A stretch of 64,000 nt of DNA from Zarea fungicola (GCA_900169235.1 FWCC01000099.1:1-64000); one strand, 5' to 3'. Numbered from the stretch's first letter, positions 1-12,082 are shown. Made by a program: numbers and translations. The notes: a model not told the origin generated them from the sequence alone.

Positions 1-1119
1 CCAGGCCTGGGCCTGTGACACCTTCTAGCGGAATTACTTTGGCCCACTGGAAGACAATATTATGCATTCCAGCAATAAGCACAAGTCAAAGTCCATCAAA
101 TCGCACCGTACCAATCCAAGAAAAGTGCGAGTTGGTCAGTGTTACATGTGAAGTCTGCCAGTTGTGGCAGCCACATATAGCGCTAGCTAGGTCATATATA
201 GCTTCTATAGAGCCATTCCTAGCTAGTCAGATAGAACATCAACCTTACATCTTCCTACCTCAATAGTACCTTTTATTAGGCTATTTAGGCGTGACAGTCA
301 GGATTATCAAGGTACGTAAAGCAGCCCCCCACCCCAACAACCACAGGTGCAATGTAGCCAGGGAATCGAAATGTAATAAACACTCTAGCACGCATGTTGG
401 CTAAAACGGGATTTAACAGGCCAGCTTGACTATGAATGGGATCAGCACAGTTTGAGCCTTGTCGGCCGCGCACAAACTGCTCGAGAATGTGCCGCGGAGG
501 ACTTAACTTGACGGCTAAGCAGCTTATCGCCAACGTCGAATGACAGCCACTGTATGACACGAAATTTCTTTTCTCTTGTTTACGGAGAACAACGTGAAAA
601 TCAGGAATTCGATTTCAACTATTAATTTGATCGATTTCCGGTTCAGGTCCTCATTTGTGGCGCGTTGTTCTCCTAGCTTTTATCGCACACCTCCTAGACA
701 CTGCCGAACTGCAACCACGATCCAGCCGAGAAACACGCATATCTGGGTGCAGCACCGGGAGAATCCAAGTCAAGAGAAATGAAGCCAAAAACAAAGGAAA
801 AAGAAAAAGAAAAGGAGAAAGAAAAACCACATCGCCGGCATGCGAACTCAAACGACAAATCATCAACGGCATCCCAGGCATCGCAACGAGGTGTCATGTA
901 CATGCGAAGTACAAGCCCAGCATGTAAGTCAGCATGAGATATTAAATCCCGTTTCTCTCCTTTATTTAGCAATCGTGTACTAATGGGAAAGAAAGCAGAT
1001 GCTGAATCAGCCTACGGGACCGGTTACCAGCGCCCCGCGGCTCGCTAGTGAGGAGATCTATGACCGTTGCTGTTGATGAGGTGCCAATATGTTACAAGCA
1101 AATGTAAACTACTCGCGAT
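1..1119. other. Left-edge non-coding stretch
   Basis: No gene could be supported here. Reading frames on both strands are short and resemble no family I know. The first 270 bases are rich in CTAGCTA/TATATA-like words, and 780-830 holds a purine-rich AAAG/GAAA tract. The stretch may contain the promoter of the repeat-rich gene starting at 1120. Confidence 0.5.
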
Positions 1120-2836
1120 ATGGTTCAAGCCGAACGGCATACTCCTCTGGTATCCATATTTATTGCGTCGCGCATGAGATGGTGCTTTGCTGACACGGCC
1201 CGCCGCGAAGGTGTATCACTTCCGATCAGATTTGATGCATTTACTAAAGACAGCGCTCAACTACCCAGCGCGGCTGCCATTGCGCCAGAGGGTTATATAA
1301 AAGTCGTGCATCAGTCAGAAGAATTCAATTCCGTCTTGCAGGAAAGCGAGGCATCGTCCAATCAGGCTGCTTCAATGCCGGAGACCAACGATGTACATCA
1401 AGCCACCAGCAGGCATGCGGAACTCGATCAGGAGAGTAAGGCATCACCCAGCCAGTCTACCTCCATGTCCGAACCTTGCATAAGGGTTATGTATCAACCA
1501 AGAAGGCCTGCTGCCTCTCTCACAGAAAGTGAAGCATCATCAAGACCAGCTCTTGCAGTGCAGCAGCGCTACAGCAAAGGCTATCCACGCAGCAGGTATA
1601 CTGCTTTTATCTCGCAGGGTCAATCAGTTTCGAGCTCAGACCCCGCAGCACTGGAGACTCGCAGTGAAAGCTACCGGTCAAGAAGATACGCAGCGTTCAT
1701 CCAAGAAGCTGAAGCATCATATAGTGACGCTGTCACAGTTTCAGAGACTTACAGCAAAGGTGTAGCTAGGCCGAGACGGCATGTTCCCCTCACCCAGGAA
1801 ACTGAGACACTATCCAGCAAGGCAAATATTACCTGTGAGTCCCATCATGCTGTCGCATTACCAGAACCATTTACCAAAGACGAAAATCTGTCAGACAGTC
1901 ATGCTCAACTTGTTGAGGAGACTGAGTCATTACCATGTCAGGCTAGTGCCGACGCAAAGTTCTACACTGACGCAGCTACCGACATGGTAACTTCCAGATG
2001 CAGTATTTTATTCTCTGCACGAACAGCACTTTGCATTCTATAGCTAATTATTGTTGATGCAGGCGGCAAATTAGAAGGACCACCAATACCCCAGCCACGG
2101 ACAGCGCAACAGGATGATTACATATCAGCAGCCGTTGAAGGCGAACATGCAGTATTAGATCCAAGTATATACAATCTTTATTATGAGGCGCAGATAACAT
2201 CGAACTGACAAGCAATTCAAAGGATGTCGAATAGAACACTCGACGATGCTCCAGCCTGGAGAGGTTTGATTGTCGGTCTCAAAAAAAAAACGGAGGACAT
2301 GGGGTCTAACAGTAAATATCCTAGATATTTAAAATCCACTGGTCTGAGCCCGAAGGTTCAACGAGCGAGCCTTCTGGCTCATCCTCCAGTAAGAGGACCG
2401 AGCCTCAAAATACGTTGGGGTCAAATTTCTTTGTTGAGTTTAGACGATTTATTGTGGTTGCCAATGATGAAGGCCATTGCACCTGTGTGTGAGTAGTATC
2501 TCATGAAGTCATTGGCAATACTCCATTGTTAACAAAAAATCCTTCAATAGACCAATTCTTGCATATAGAGGCAAAGGTTGCAAAAAGCGTGGAGTAAAAC
2601 CCGAGAAGCACGGCATCGTCCACGAGCGCGGACAGAAAGCCAAGAAGCTGGACGGCGAGCCACCCATGGGCTTCTCTCCTGTGCGTGTGGAGATGAAGAT
2701 GACTGAGGAAGGCGAAAAGGTTTCCAGAGAATCTAGAGTCAACTACTCGAAGCTTGTTACTGTGGAGCACAACGTCAAGGTCTTTTTCATAGGGCACATA
2801 TATCTGAGTGACTGGCAGATTGTTACAACGCTGTAA
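1120..2836 (+). CDS. Repeat-rich DUF6590 protein with frameshifted C-terminus
   Basis: A four-exon model holds one frame: 1120-1986, 2044-2151, 2325-2488 and 2551-2836 (474 residues). The third intron, GTGAGT...CAATAG at 2489-2550, is the clearest and restores the join C-T-C-V-P-I-L-A-Y. The second intron (2152-2324) is the weakest call. Exon 1 encodes seven degenerate repeats of about 30 residues around a Q-E-S-E-A-S core. The last two exons read as the DUF6590 core: FKIHWSEPEGS, RRFIVVANDEGHCTCV, GVKPEKHGIV, then SRVNYSKLVTVEHNVKVFFI. DUF6590 is a fungal domain of unknown function, usually behind a low-complexity N-terminus. The frame stops at 2834-2836, but one frame over the family-like tail NAVNYCWNKK continues to a stop near 2883. 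This suggests a one-base deletion around 2825-2829. The gene may be decaying or mildly truncated; expression is unknown. Confidence 0.5.
1339..1935 (+). repeat. About seven degenerate 30-residue tandem coding repeats
   Basis: Within exon 1 of the DUF6590 gene the core Q-E-S-E-A-S-S (or a diverged form) starts at 1339, 1429, 1522, 1615, 1702, 1795 and 1915. Spacings are 90, 93, 93, 87, 93 and 120 bases. A second sub-motif, Y-x-K-G-x-x-R-x-R, lies between several of the cores. Every spacing is a multiple of three, so the repeats are kept in frame while the codons have diverged. Confidence 0.7.
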
Positions 2837-4077
2837 ACTACTGCTGGAACAAGAAGATTCACCAGAAGCAGAAGCATAGGTGAAGTGAGATTAACAAAGA
2901 CGAAATCAACGACGTGCGAAGTGCGAAGTGCTGTCCAAGTTGATTCACGTTTATATCTGCAGCTGCCGAGTATCGTGACCGTGGAGATGGGATAGGGTCG
3001 GAAGGCTACTCTGACGACTCTGGCGACGACAAAACTGAGAGGTGATATGTTTAGCGAGGGGCGTGGAAGCTTTTGGGTTTATGCATTCAGCTCACCTTGG
3101 AGAGTCCGCCAACCAGGCCGAATCACATATCAACGCTGCGGCTTTTCACACTATTTTGCTACTTTTTTTGTTCTTCTTTTCTTCTTTGGTCATTGCAATG
3201 ACAGATTGCAGTACCAAAAAAACATGCACAACTCCCTCACGTGTGAATTTGGCACATAATAGAGTGCTTGCAATCCTCAGGACGGCCAACGCCAACGCCT
3301 CCATCGCTGGATAACTCTTTAATAATTACGTGTACTATTTTAGCTTGGACGCATACGTCTCTCATTTGCTCCTTCCGTAACTTACATTGTGCAACTCAAG
3401 ATGCTTTAATTGACCTGTGCTGTAAAAGAAATACTCCATCCTGGAGACTCCAGTCTCATTACTCCCAAACGGCATAAAGTTTGGCTGGTGAAAACGGCGT
3501 GATGAGGGCATCAGATCGCCTCTCTACACACATCGGCTACATGTGTATTTCAAAGCATGGCGAATTCTAGACTACGTGCACCTACAAATTTAGACTCCGA
3601 CTGGCTCAAACCTGCAGATAATCAAACAGGTTTTACTAGTCAAATTACTCCGTAGAGAGGTCTCAATTACTTAGGAGGGAAGAACCCGGTGCGACCCACC
3701 GAAGCCTCGGCTTGCTCCCCCGCAAAACTACAGTTTTCTCCGTGTCCGATCCCTGCTAGAACTCACCCTCGGTCCACGGAAACCTGAATCTTTGGAGAGG
3801 ATTCATATATATTATCATCCTGTCGGTGGCCTGTATTTTGAACAGGTTCATGTCCTTTTCGATTGACTTGGCTCGTTACGCAGCTCAATTCGAACATTTT
3901 GTAGACATTGCTAGTGGCAGACCTGCATGTAGGCCAAGTTAGCGAACTTACGACAACGAACCTCGGCTTATTATTACGCTTACGCGACCCGTCCCGCTCC
4001 AAAGCTTCTTTGAGCAGCTCACCTGACCATACGGACTCCCAATTTCCTCCGTCTATCATAAACCACCTCAATTCATC
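2837..4077. other. Intergenic region before the dehydrogenase
   Basis: The first 50 bases hold the out-of-frame remainder of the DUF6590 tail. The rest has only short frames without recognisable products. TACTCCGTA, a short form of the dispersed GTACGGAGTAC-type motif, lies at 3646-3654, about 430 bases upstream of the dehydrogenase start. Confidence 0.5.
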
Positions 4078-5037
4078 ATGGCCGAAGCAGTTCTCAGAGA
4101 TTTTCCTTCTCTTTTCTCGCTCAAGGGCAAGGTTGTCGTCGTCACTGGCGGCTCCCGCGGCCTGGGCCTCCACGCCGCCTCCGCGTAAGCTTTTGTCTCG
4201 TCATCGAACCCAATGCCTATGAATCCAAGCCCAAATTGTGCAATCGTCATTGAAATTGTCTTCTTGTCTAATCAACACTCCTACAGCTTCCTGCAGGCTG
4301 GTGCTTCCAAAGTCTTCATCTCATCGCGCAAGGCCAAGGCTTGCGAGGAGGCCGTGGCTGCCCTCCGGACTCAGCCCAATGTCTCTCCCAACGCGCAAAT
4401 CATCTCCGTTCCCTCCGATTCGGCCACCCTTGCAGGTGTGAAGCACCTCGTCGCCGAGGTCGCCAAGCAGACCGACCACGTTGATATCCTCTTTGCCAAT
4501 GCCGGTGCGACCTGGGGTGCTCCCTTCGATAAGCACCCCGACGAGGCCTTTGCCAAAGTCATGGACCTCAACGTCCGCGGCGTCTTCAATGCTATCCGCG
4601 AGTTTATGCCATTCCTCGAAAAGAATGCCTCCGTTCGTGACCCGGCCCGCGTCATCATCACCTCCTCCGTCGCCGGCCTTGGCATCGGTACCCTCGGCGC
4701 ACAGGGCACCTACGGGTACTCTGCATCCAAGGCTGCTGTGTTGCACCTCGGCCGCAACCTTGCCGTCGAGCTGGGACCACGCCATGTCACTGTCAACTCC
4801 ATCTGCCCTGGCTTCTTCCCCAGCAAGATGTCCAACGGTTTACTGGAGCTGACTGGCGGCGCGGAGCAAAAGGCTAAGGAGAACCCCATGCAGCGCCTTG
4901 GCGAGCCTGAGGATATTGCTGGCGCCGTCGTTTACCTTGCTAGCCGTGCTGGCTCTCATGTGAATGGCGAGACGATTGCGATTGATGGTGGTGCCCTATG
5001 GCAGCGCGGCGAACTCTCTACTACGGCCAAATTGTAA
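4078..5037 (+). CDS. Short-chain dehydrogenase/reductase (SDR)
   Basis: Two exons, 4078-4184 and 4287-5037, are joined across a 102-nt intron (GTAAGC...CTACAG, phase 2) to give 285 residues, typical of a classical SDR. The Rossmann dinucleotide loop TGGSRGLG is at residues 23-30, the NAG motif around 107-109, and the conserved Asn at 131. A catalytic Ser lies near 162, followed by Tyr180 and Lys184 in YSASK. The C-terminal region has the usual N-S-I-C-P-G-F segment and the G-x-x-I-x-I-D-G-G ending. Such enzymes reduce a carbonyl or oxidise an alcohol with NAD(P)H; the substrate cannot be read from sequence. The overall look is like fungal 3-oxoacyl-reductase or RhlG-like members. The ATG has a good context (tcatcATGGcc). 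An AATAAA-type signal follows the stop closely (5054-5059). It is convergent with the next gene, with 233 bp between stops. Confidence 0.92.
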
Positions 5038-5270
5038 AATAGAAAAGAGAAATAATAAAACTGTTACGATATAACAATGTTGAAATACAAATATAAATCT
5101 CTCAAATCATGTTACTAGAACTTTTTTTATTTCTATTTCGGCTCATCTATGTGGGGTATCGCTATGCTATTCTCTACTGCCAAAGGAAATAAGAAGCAAC
5201 CCAGCAACCTAGCAGGCCATTAGCAACCCAAAGGTAGTGCCGGTAGCGTTGGGTGCCCAAGTAGATGGTA

Positions 5271-6626
5271 TTATGTTGGTATTGGCTTTCGCGCAAGCCA
5301 GGCATTCGCTTTATACGTTGTTTGTAGCATGCTGTCTTTGTCCTGAATATATGGCGCTTCGATACCTGTCTGCAGACACTCCACCACAAAACCAAGTCGC
5401 ACAAGCAGTGCCATGACCTCGTCATTCGCCAGTTCGAAGCTGCCGGGATCAGCAATGCCAGAGGAATTCTTGTGGTCATGTTCACCATCTCCATCGTCGT
5501 CGTGGCCGTGGTTACCTGGCGCATTGTTCTCAAAATGCCAGAGGAGCGGGCCAACGTTAACTAAGACGCCGCCAGGCCGCAAACAATGCATCATCACCTC
5601 CAGGTACCGAATAAGATTCGGTGCCGTGTCGAGGAAGAATGAACACGCCACAGCGTCGTACTGGTCTTTGTGTTCCTCATCGCCGTAGAGACAGAGAAAA
5701 TCTGCGGCGCACATGGTCATGGTCCCACGGTTCGGGGCGACTGCCAGCGTCATGGCGGGGTGGATGTCAGGCACCTTGTACCCGCGTAAGTGGTTATGTC
5801 GTGTGAGATGGTTGGAAAAAGTGTGCACCCATGGGTAAATGGTGAATTGCTCTGGTCCCTGACACTCATTGAGGATGAATGAAGAAGCAAGAAGCTGATG
5901 GTACGAGATCTCATTTCCTTCGGCCTCGTAGCCTTCGTGACACAGATCAAAAACCAGTCTTCCTAAGCCAGCCCCAGGAACCAAGACCTTGTACAGTTCT
6001 GTACCGGTAGACTTCGCCTTCTCTTTGGCTAATGCACTCATAATGGGCGAGTAGGAGGCCTCTCTTTCCCTTGCGCCGTCTGCCGTCCAGTCTCGGTAAA
6101 ACTGTCGAATAGTGCTTCTTGCCTTGTCAATATCAGAGTGTTTTGCAATTCCAGCCCATTCATGCGGCATTCCAACATCTGCACCACCCAAAGGATCCAA
6201 TACGGTCTGAAAAGACTGAAGACCCGACTTGAGAATTGCTCGCGCGAGCTCCGCGTTTGAGTCAATTGCAGCATCCACCTTGTCCAGAGTTTGCAGAAAG
6301 TTAAATGGGGGTGCTGCCAGCATTGTCCATTGAGCCTGGGGAAGCGCATAAAACGAACGACGACGAAGATGAGTGACGTTGAAATGTGCAATTTTTGCAT
6401 ATTGCCTGCGTGCAAGTAAGCTCTTTGTCGTGTTTTTGGTGCCCGTCTGTAAGTATCAGGAGATGTTGAGTCGAAGTACTCACGAGAATGAGTCGAGAGC
6501 GGAAAAAACTACTCGGACTTCTTCGGGGTCGTCTATATTATCCTCCACACCTCCCCATCTGCTATCCCCAACGCTTTGCAGTTCGTCTTGCGCATCCTGC
6601 TTGACTGCATTTGCCGCTGTCGCCAT
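5271..6626 (-). CDS. Carnosine N-methyltransferase-like protein (N2227 family)
   Basis: Two minus-strand exons, 6626-6484 and 6405-5271, flank a 78-nt intron (GTGAGT...CACGCAG, phase 2) and give 425 residues. The family is the eukaryotic SAM-dependent N2227 methyltransferases, which include human CARNMT1 and yeast YNL092W. Visible hallmarks are the N-terminal block SQYAKIAHFNVTHLRRR (from about 48), SFYALPQAQW (about 66-75), the SAM loop VPGAGLGRL at about 191-199, G-N-E-I-S at about 212-216, and the acidic C-terminal insert H-D-D-D-G-D-G-E. Known members transfer methyl groups to small peptide-like substrates such as carnosine; a fungal substrate is not established. Exon 1 was found by following the frame upstream from residue 77. 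A run of nine Cs on the coding strand lies about 18 nt before the ATG. It is divergent from the chaperone gene at 6952. Confidence 0.9.
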
Positions 6627-6951
6627 CGCCCAGTACCAAGCGTGGGGGGGGGAACTGCAAATGGCAGCCAGAAATGCAACGGTTCACGAATGCGCCTTTT
6701 GATAAATACCAAAATCCTTGAGCCAACTTTTTTTAAAAAAAAATTTTTGTCACCTTGGAAGAGGACCGGTCCTTTTCGCCGATTTCTGTGTGGGTTGATG
6801 TGACTCCATTTTGGGTTTATTGGGCGGGTTTACACCATGAAAACCAGCCAATCATGTGACTTTGTGTCTCATCAGGCATTCAAACTGCCTCCTCAGTCGA
6901 CAACAGACATTGCATCGGAGGAACGCACAGAATCTTGTCTACAGGGGTAAA
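6627..6951. promoter_or_regulatory. Bidirectional promoter, methyltransferase / proteasome chaperone
   Basis: The 325 bp between two divergent start codons hold an uninterrupted T7-A9-T5 tract at 6728-6748 and a CCAAT pentamer at 6848-6852. G9 is at 6644-6652, next to the minus-strand start. Poly(dA:dT) tracts commonly mark nucleosome-depleted promoters and CCAAT is bound by the Hap/CBC complex in ascomycetes. Shared use by both genes is inference from the arrangement. Confidence 0.6.
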
Positions 6952-7468
6952 ATGGCAGTCAGAGAAACCCAAACCTTTGAACTATCAATACGACTCCCCA
7001 AGTCTGTAGATACGCGCATCTTTATCCGTGTGGCGACGCTTGACAAGGCGGTGATGGTGTCTCTCACGACAGCATCGCAAGAGGAGATGGGGGCTACGAC
7101 GCCGATGGGCTCTATGGTCTATGCACTGCCTGATGTAAGATTGACTCCTTGATAAATCAATGTGATCACAAAACTGATCGCAACCTCTATCTAACATGAA
7201 GTAGAGGTTTAACCCTCAACAGCCACTCGCCACAACCATCTTCACAACAGAGGCCACTCTCGACTTTACCACGCGAGTAGCAAGGCTGCTGGCTCGGAGG
7301 GCAAACCTACCCGTGTACGTGACGAATTCCATCACCTTCGTAAACGCAGGCATGGGTGGAACCGTGGAGGAGGAGATGGAGGCGCTGAAAAATGTCATCG
7401 ATGTTATCTCCAATCTGTTGAAGAAGGAGGGCCTCATCGTTGGCGTCGAAACAAACAGAATGGCGTAG
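6952..7468 (+). CDS. Proteasome assembly chaperone 4-like protein
   Basis: Exons 6952-7134 and 7205-7468 join in phase 0 across a 70-nt intron (GTAAGA...AAGTAG) to encode 148 residues. The protein matches the small PAC4/Poc4-type fold: an N-terminal strand with ETQTFELSIRLPKS, a central hydrophobic segment DKAVMVSLTT, and the C-terminal N-S-I-T-F-V-N-A-G followed by an amphipathic helix (VEEEMEALKNVIDVISNLL). In yeast and humans the PAC3-PAC4 (Dmp1/2, Poc3/4) heterodimer helps form the 20S alpha ring. The family assignment rests on size, pattern and the unspecialised single-copy look; there is no catalytic motif to test. The start is supported by the absence of an earlier in-frame ATG in the exon. 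It is divergent from the methyltransferase. Confidence 0.75.
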
Positions 7469-9129
7469 CGAGATATCCTGGCAAATAGGTATGGCCACTC
7501 GATCCTCTACGGTGTCTCTCAGCCTGCACGCCACGGATTTTGGTTTGACGATTGCGAAAAACGTAAGCTTTGAGCCTCTCAAGCAACATATCCGAGCCGC
7601 AATTTCGCCCCCAGTCAAAATCAACCTCCGAGATGAAATGTCAGTGCATCCAATGGCAGTGGGCCTGCAATTTTCTTAGGATTGGACTATGCTAGATGAA
7701 GAAGCTATCAGGGCAAACACTCACACCCTATCTCTGGGAGGTGAGAGGGGACAAATGAATGACAATGGAATGACAATGGAAAGAATCGACCCTTTTGTGG
7801 GCTTGCTGTGTTCAGTGCATGATACAAGATCTGTCACCGCAGTTGTTTTCTTGTCGTCGGAGCACTGCAAGGTCTACCGACATTGGCCGCCAAACCGCTG
7901 TCTGCCGCGACTTTTGAAATTGGAAAACAAGCTCGTTGCGAGAGGGCAAGATTATTCTGAAAGGCTGCACGATATGAAAATAGCATAGAGATTTACGTAC
8001 TGGTGGCCAATGTCCATTCTTATGAACAAATTATTGTGATGCCTGGACCATTTTACACTTAATAAATGTGAGAGAGAGAATGTGTAAGAGAGAATGTGTG
8101 AGAGAATAGCCCATGCGTGTGCTAAAGCTATAATGCTCTCCATTTACTTTTACGTCACGGTAATTAATATCCAAGACGACCGTTTCTAAACTCCGTAAAT
8201 TGTAGATGCCCCCTGGTATATTTGAGTTGGCATTCGTCACTTATAGTAAAGTGCGGAAATACCTGGACCGTAGAAAACGTAGGTGAATGCATCGAAGGTA
8301 TACCATCAACGTGCGACAGGTAGCCTAGAATGAGCAGTTCTGGCTACCCACTGAATTGCGCTAGACAAATACGGGTTATCGTTATCGCACCTAACAGTGA
8401 GGTATGGCGTAGTCAAGGCTTGCTGGTTTGTTGGCCAAAGGAAGGATGATGGTACTTGCCCTGAGCACTAGCCTGCGCTTGAAGAAATCTCTTTTCTTAA
8501 CTAGCGTCTAAACTCACTGTAAAATTCGAACCAGGTACATTTGACTCTGTCAACGCCCCACGCTGCTAAAAGTACTAATTGCCCACTGCCCGTCGCCAAT
8601 TTTTCTTTGGCGGGGGTTTTCGCAGAGAGGGGCCTCAAATCCTCATCTCATGCGCTGCAAACGATCACTTGATTCCGATCCTTAACACTGCCTTGTCAAG
8701 TCGCTGGCACCAAATATCTCTCCTCTATTGCCACCTGAGCTCCATTTCCATTGTCTGTGTTTGGCCAGGCTGCCATTTCCCAAAGTGGGTGCACAAGCAA
8801 ACGACTGTATGCCCTGGGACGCCTTGAAACGCCCTTGCTTGCCCGCCTGCCTTCCTCCAGTGTTTCCCCCTCGTCCACCAAAAACGTTGACACAGCTGTA
8901 TATCTCTACGACGCGCCTCACGTACCGTTGTATCTGACTTCCAGCTTCATGGTTTTATCACTTGGCATTGAGATTTGCGACTCTTCTTAGCCACTACTCT
9001 GTGACTTGCCACCAACTTCCCCGCTAACCGTCTTGCCTAGCAAGGTTCTTCCCCGCGACGAAATCGATGGTCTAGGCCGACACACGACGCTACCCTCTTT
9101 GTCACCTTTTGCATTGTTTGCAGGCTACC
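7469..9129. other. Intergenic region upstream of transportin
   Basis: No gene is supported. A short GAGAGAATGTGT-type microsatellite occupies about 8069-8106. The last 400 bases are pyrimidine-rich, as expected for a fungal promoter and 5' leader. Confidence 0.5.
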
Positions 9130-12082
9130 ATGTCCTGGCAACCTGCTCCCGAATCCCTGAGGCAGCTCGCTGCTTGCCTCAAGGACTCTCTCAGCGGTTT
9201 CGATAAGAATGCTCAAAAGCAGGCGGAACTGGTAAGTCTTAGTTGGACACACGCCATATCACGGCCAAATACGCCAGTAGCTAGCTAATCTATCCATCTA
9301 TAGATGCTTCAACAAGCAAAGAGCTCGCCGGATATCAATAATTACCTAGCGTATATTTTGTCAAGCCCAGAGCCCCCCGAGGGCGTCACCTTCTCCCAAT
9401 CCGAATACCATCTTGTCCGCTCCGCCGCCGGCATAATGCTCAAAAACAACCTCAAATCTGACTGGAAGACCATCCCGGAGTCTAGCCTGCAGCTTATAAA
9501 ACTGGCCGTTCCCATTGCACTGCAAGACAAGAACACACAGATTCGCAACTTTGCCGGCAACGTGGCAACCGAAATAGTTCAACGGGGCGGTTTGCTTGGC
9601 TGGCCCGAGCTGCTTCCCCAGCTGATTGAGACCTTTGGCAACGTCTCTGGGCAAGTATCCAACGAAGCTCAGGAAGGCGCCATGTCAGCCATGGCCAAGA
9701 TTTGCGAAGACAACACCCGTATGCTCACCCGAGAAGTAAACGGCCAGCGACCTCTGAACTACATCCTGCCACAGCTCATCGCGGCCACCAAGAGTCCACT
9801 TTCCAAGGTCCGCATCGGTGCACTCACTGCTATCAACGTGTTCACTCCCAGAGAATCGCAAGCAATGAACAACTCTGTCGACGATTTGCTGCAGCATTTG
9901 TTCACCCTTGCCAATGACGAAAGCGCCGATGTCCGAAGACAAGTTTGCCGCTCTTTCGTTTCTCTTGTTGACCGTCGGCCAGAGAAGCTTATCCCTCACA
10001 TGGCTGGTCTTGTTGATTATACTATTCGTCAACAGAGAAGCGATGATGAGGATCTCTCTTGCGAGGCTGCCGAGTTTTGGCTCACAGTGGGTGAACACGA
10101 TGACTTGTGGCAAGAACTCCGACCTTACATCGAACAAATTATCCCTCTGCTCCTTGAATACATGGTTTACACTGGTGAAGACATCGCTCTTCTTGGTGGC
10201 CAGTCTGATGATGAAGATGAAGAGGATAGAGCCGAGGACATTAAGCCTGCATTTGCAAAGAAGAACTTGACCCGTGCGGCCAACGGCGATGGTTCTATGA
10301 CGCCCAGCTCCGCCAAGGAGGGATACGAGGCGGTTGGAGGAATGGAAGATGATCTGGAAGACGGCGAAATTGATGACGATGATGACGACGACGATGGCGA
10401 CGATAATCCTGATGAGAAGTGGACTGTTCGCAAGTGCTGTGCTGCTGCCCTTGATGTGTTTGCTCGCAACTTTGGGGGTCCTGTCTTCGAATTCATTCTC
10501 CCATACCTGGAAGAAAACCTTAAGCATGCAGATTGGCCACAGCGCGAAGCTGCAGTATTGGCACTTGGTGCCGTTGCTGACGGCTGCGAGAGCGCTATTC
10601 TACCCCATTTGCCAGCTCTGGTTCCCTATCTCATTTCACTGCTGACAGATCCCGAACCTGTTATTCGTACCATTACCTGCTGGACTCTAGGTCGTTATTC
10701 TGGGTGGGCTGCTGCCCTGCCGGAACCTGAGCGACAGATGTTTTTCCTTCCTATGATGGATGGTATCTTGAAGAAGATGCTTGATCGCAACAAGAAGGTG
10801 CAGGAGGCCGGCGCCTCTGCCTTTGCTAACGTTGAAGACCGTGCAGGGAAAGCACTGATCCCTTATACTGAGCCTATTGTCAAGCAGTTTGTTATTTGCT
10901 TCCAAAAATACAAGGACCGCAACATGTATATCCTGTATGACTGTGTGCAGACCCTTGCGGAGCAAGTTGGTCCGACGCTCGCTACGCCTCAGATTGCCAA
11001 GCCTTTGATGGATTGCCTACTAACCCGCTACAACATACTAAGCGACGAGTCACGCGAAATTTTCCCGCTGCTTGAATGTCTCTCCTACGTCGCTTTATCA
11101 ATGGACACTGCATTTGCGCCTTATGCAGGACCTATCTTTCAGCGCTGTGTCAACATTATTCACAACAATCTTGAGCAGTCCCTGGCCTCGGTCACTAACG
11201 CAGCCATTGACGCTCCCGATAAGGATTTCTTGATAACTAGCCTCGATCTTCTTAGCGCAATTGTTCAGGCATTGAATCCTGAGCAGGCTACTCAGCTCGT
11301 TAGTAACTCACCACAGCCGCTATTCGAGCTGCTGAGCTTCTGCATGGAGGATCCCACGGATGAGGTACGCCAGTCTGCCTATGCTCTGCTTGGAGACTGT
11401 GCCAAGTTTCTATTCCCGCTTCTCGAGCCGCATCTGCAAAAACTCATGCCGTTCTTGGTTAAACAATTGGACATGGATGATATTTTGGACGAGAATGTTG
11501 ACAGCGGCTTTGGTGTTGTCAACAATGCATGTTGGTCTGCAGGCGAGATTGCTTTGCGCTATGGTGAAGGCATGAAGGTATTTGTGCCACAGCTTATGAC
11601 TAGGTTTGCGGAAATGATGGGAAACCCGCGCGTGCCTCGTGGCCTTGTTGAGAACACCGCAATCGCACTCGGCAGACTCGGCCAAAACAACGCAGGCATT
11701 ATGGCCCCCGACCTGGCTAGTTTTGCTGGTCTCTACCTGCAGGCGATGGAGGATATCGTGACCATGGATGAAAAGGCTTCTGCTATGAAGGGGTTTACTG
11801 CCGTGGTTCGTCAGAATCCGCAGGCTATGGAACCAGTACTGCTCGACTACTTTAGCACTATTGCCAACTACAACATGGAGCTACAGAATCCTTTGAAGCA
11901 GGAACTACATGCTTCGTTTCAAGATGTACGCGTTATTTTATTCCAGTCTCCTTACAAACCCGATACTGATACATGCACAGATTATCAGCGTCTACAAGGC
12001 CAATATTCCTCAGTTCGCTGAATTCATTGGGCGGCTGGATGCCTCATCTCAGGCGAACCTGAGGGAGAGATATTCAGTTTGA
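9130..12082 (+). CDS. KAP104: Transportin (karyopherin beta-2), Kap104 orthologue
   Basis: Three exons, 9130-9231, 9304-11925 and 11981-12082, all in phase 0 with introns of 72 and 55 nt, give 941 residues, the normal length for transportin. The N-terminus starts MSWQPAPESLRQLAACLKDS, and HEAT repeats follow throughout. The long acidic loop characteristic of karyopherin beta-2 is visible at about residues 370-405 (EDDLEDGEIDDDDDDDDGDD), directly before DEKWTVRKCCAAALDVFA. A smaller acidic patch lies near 335-345. The C-terminus ends in L-R-E-R-Y-S-V after the last intron. Transportin imports cargo carrying PY-type nuclear localisation signals and releases it on RanGTP binding, a step that involves the acidic loop. 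The gene looks intact. Without splicing the frame would run to 12021 in non-family sequence, which supports the third exon. Confidence 0.95.

Noticed and set aside
4321..4785. Antisense frame across the dehydrogenase
   Set aside because: Shadow of the real coding strand; GC-rich third positions open the opposite frame.
8525..8545. GGTTCGAAT box-B-like sequence on the minus strand
   Set aside because: No paired T-arm, no acceptor stem and no box A at the right distance, so not a tRNA.
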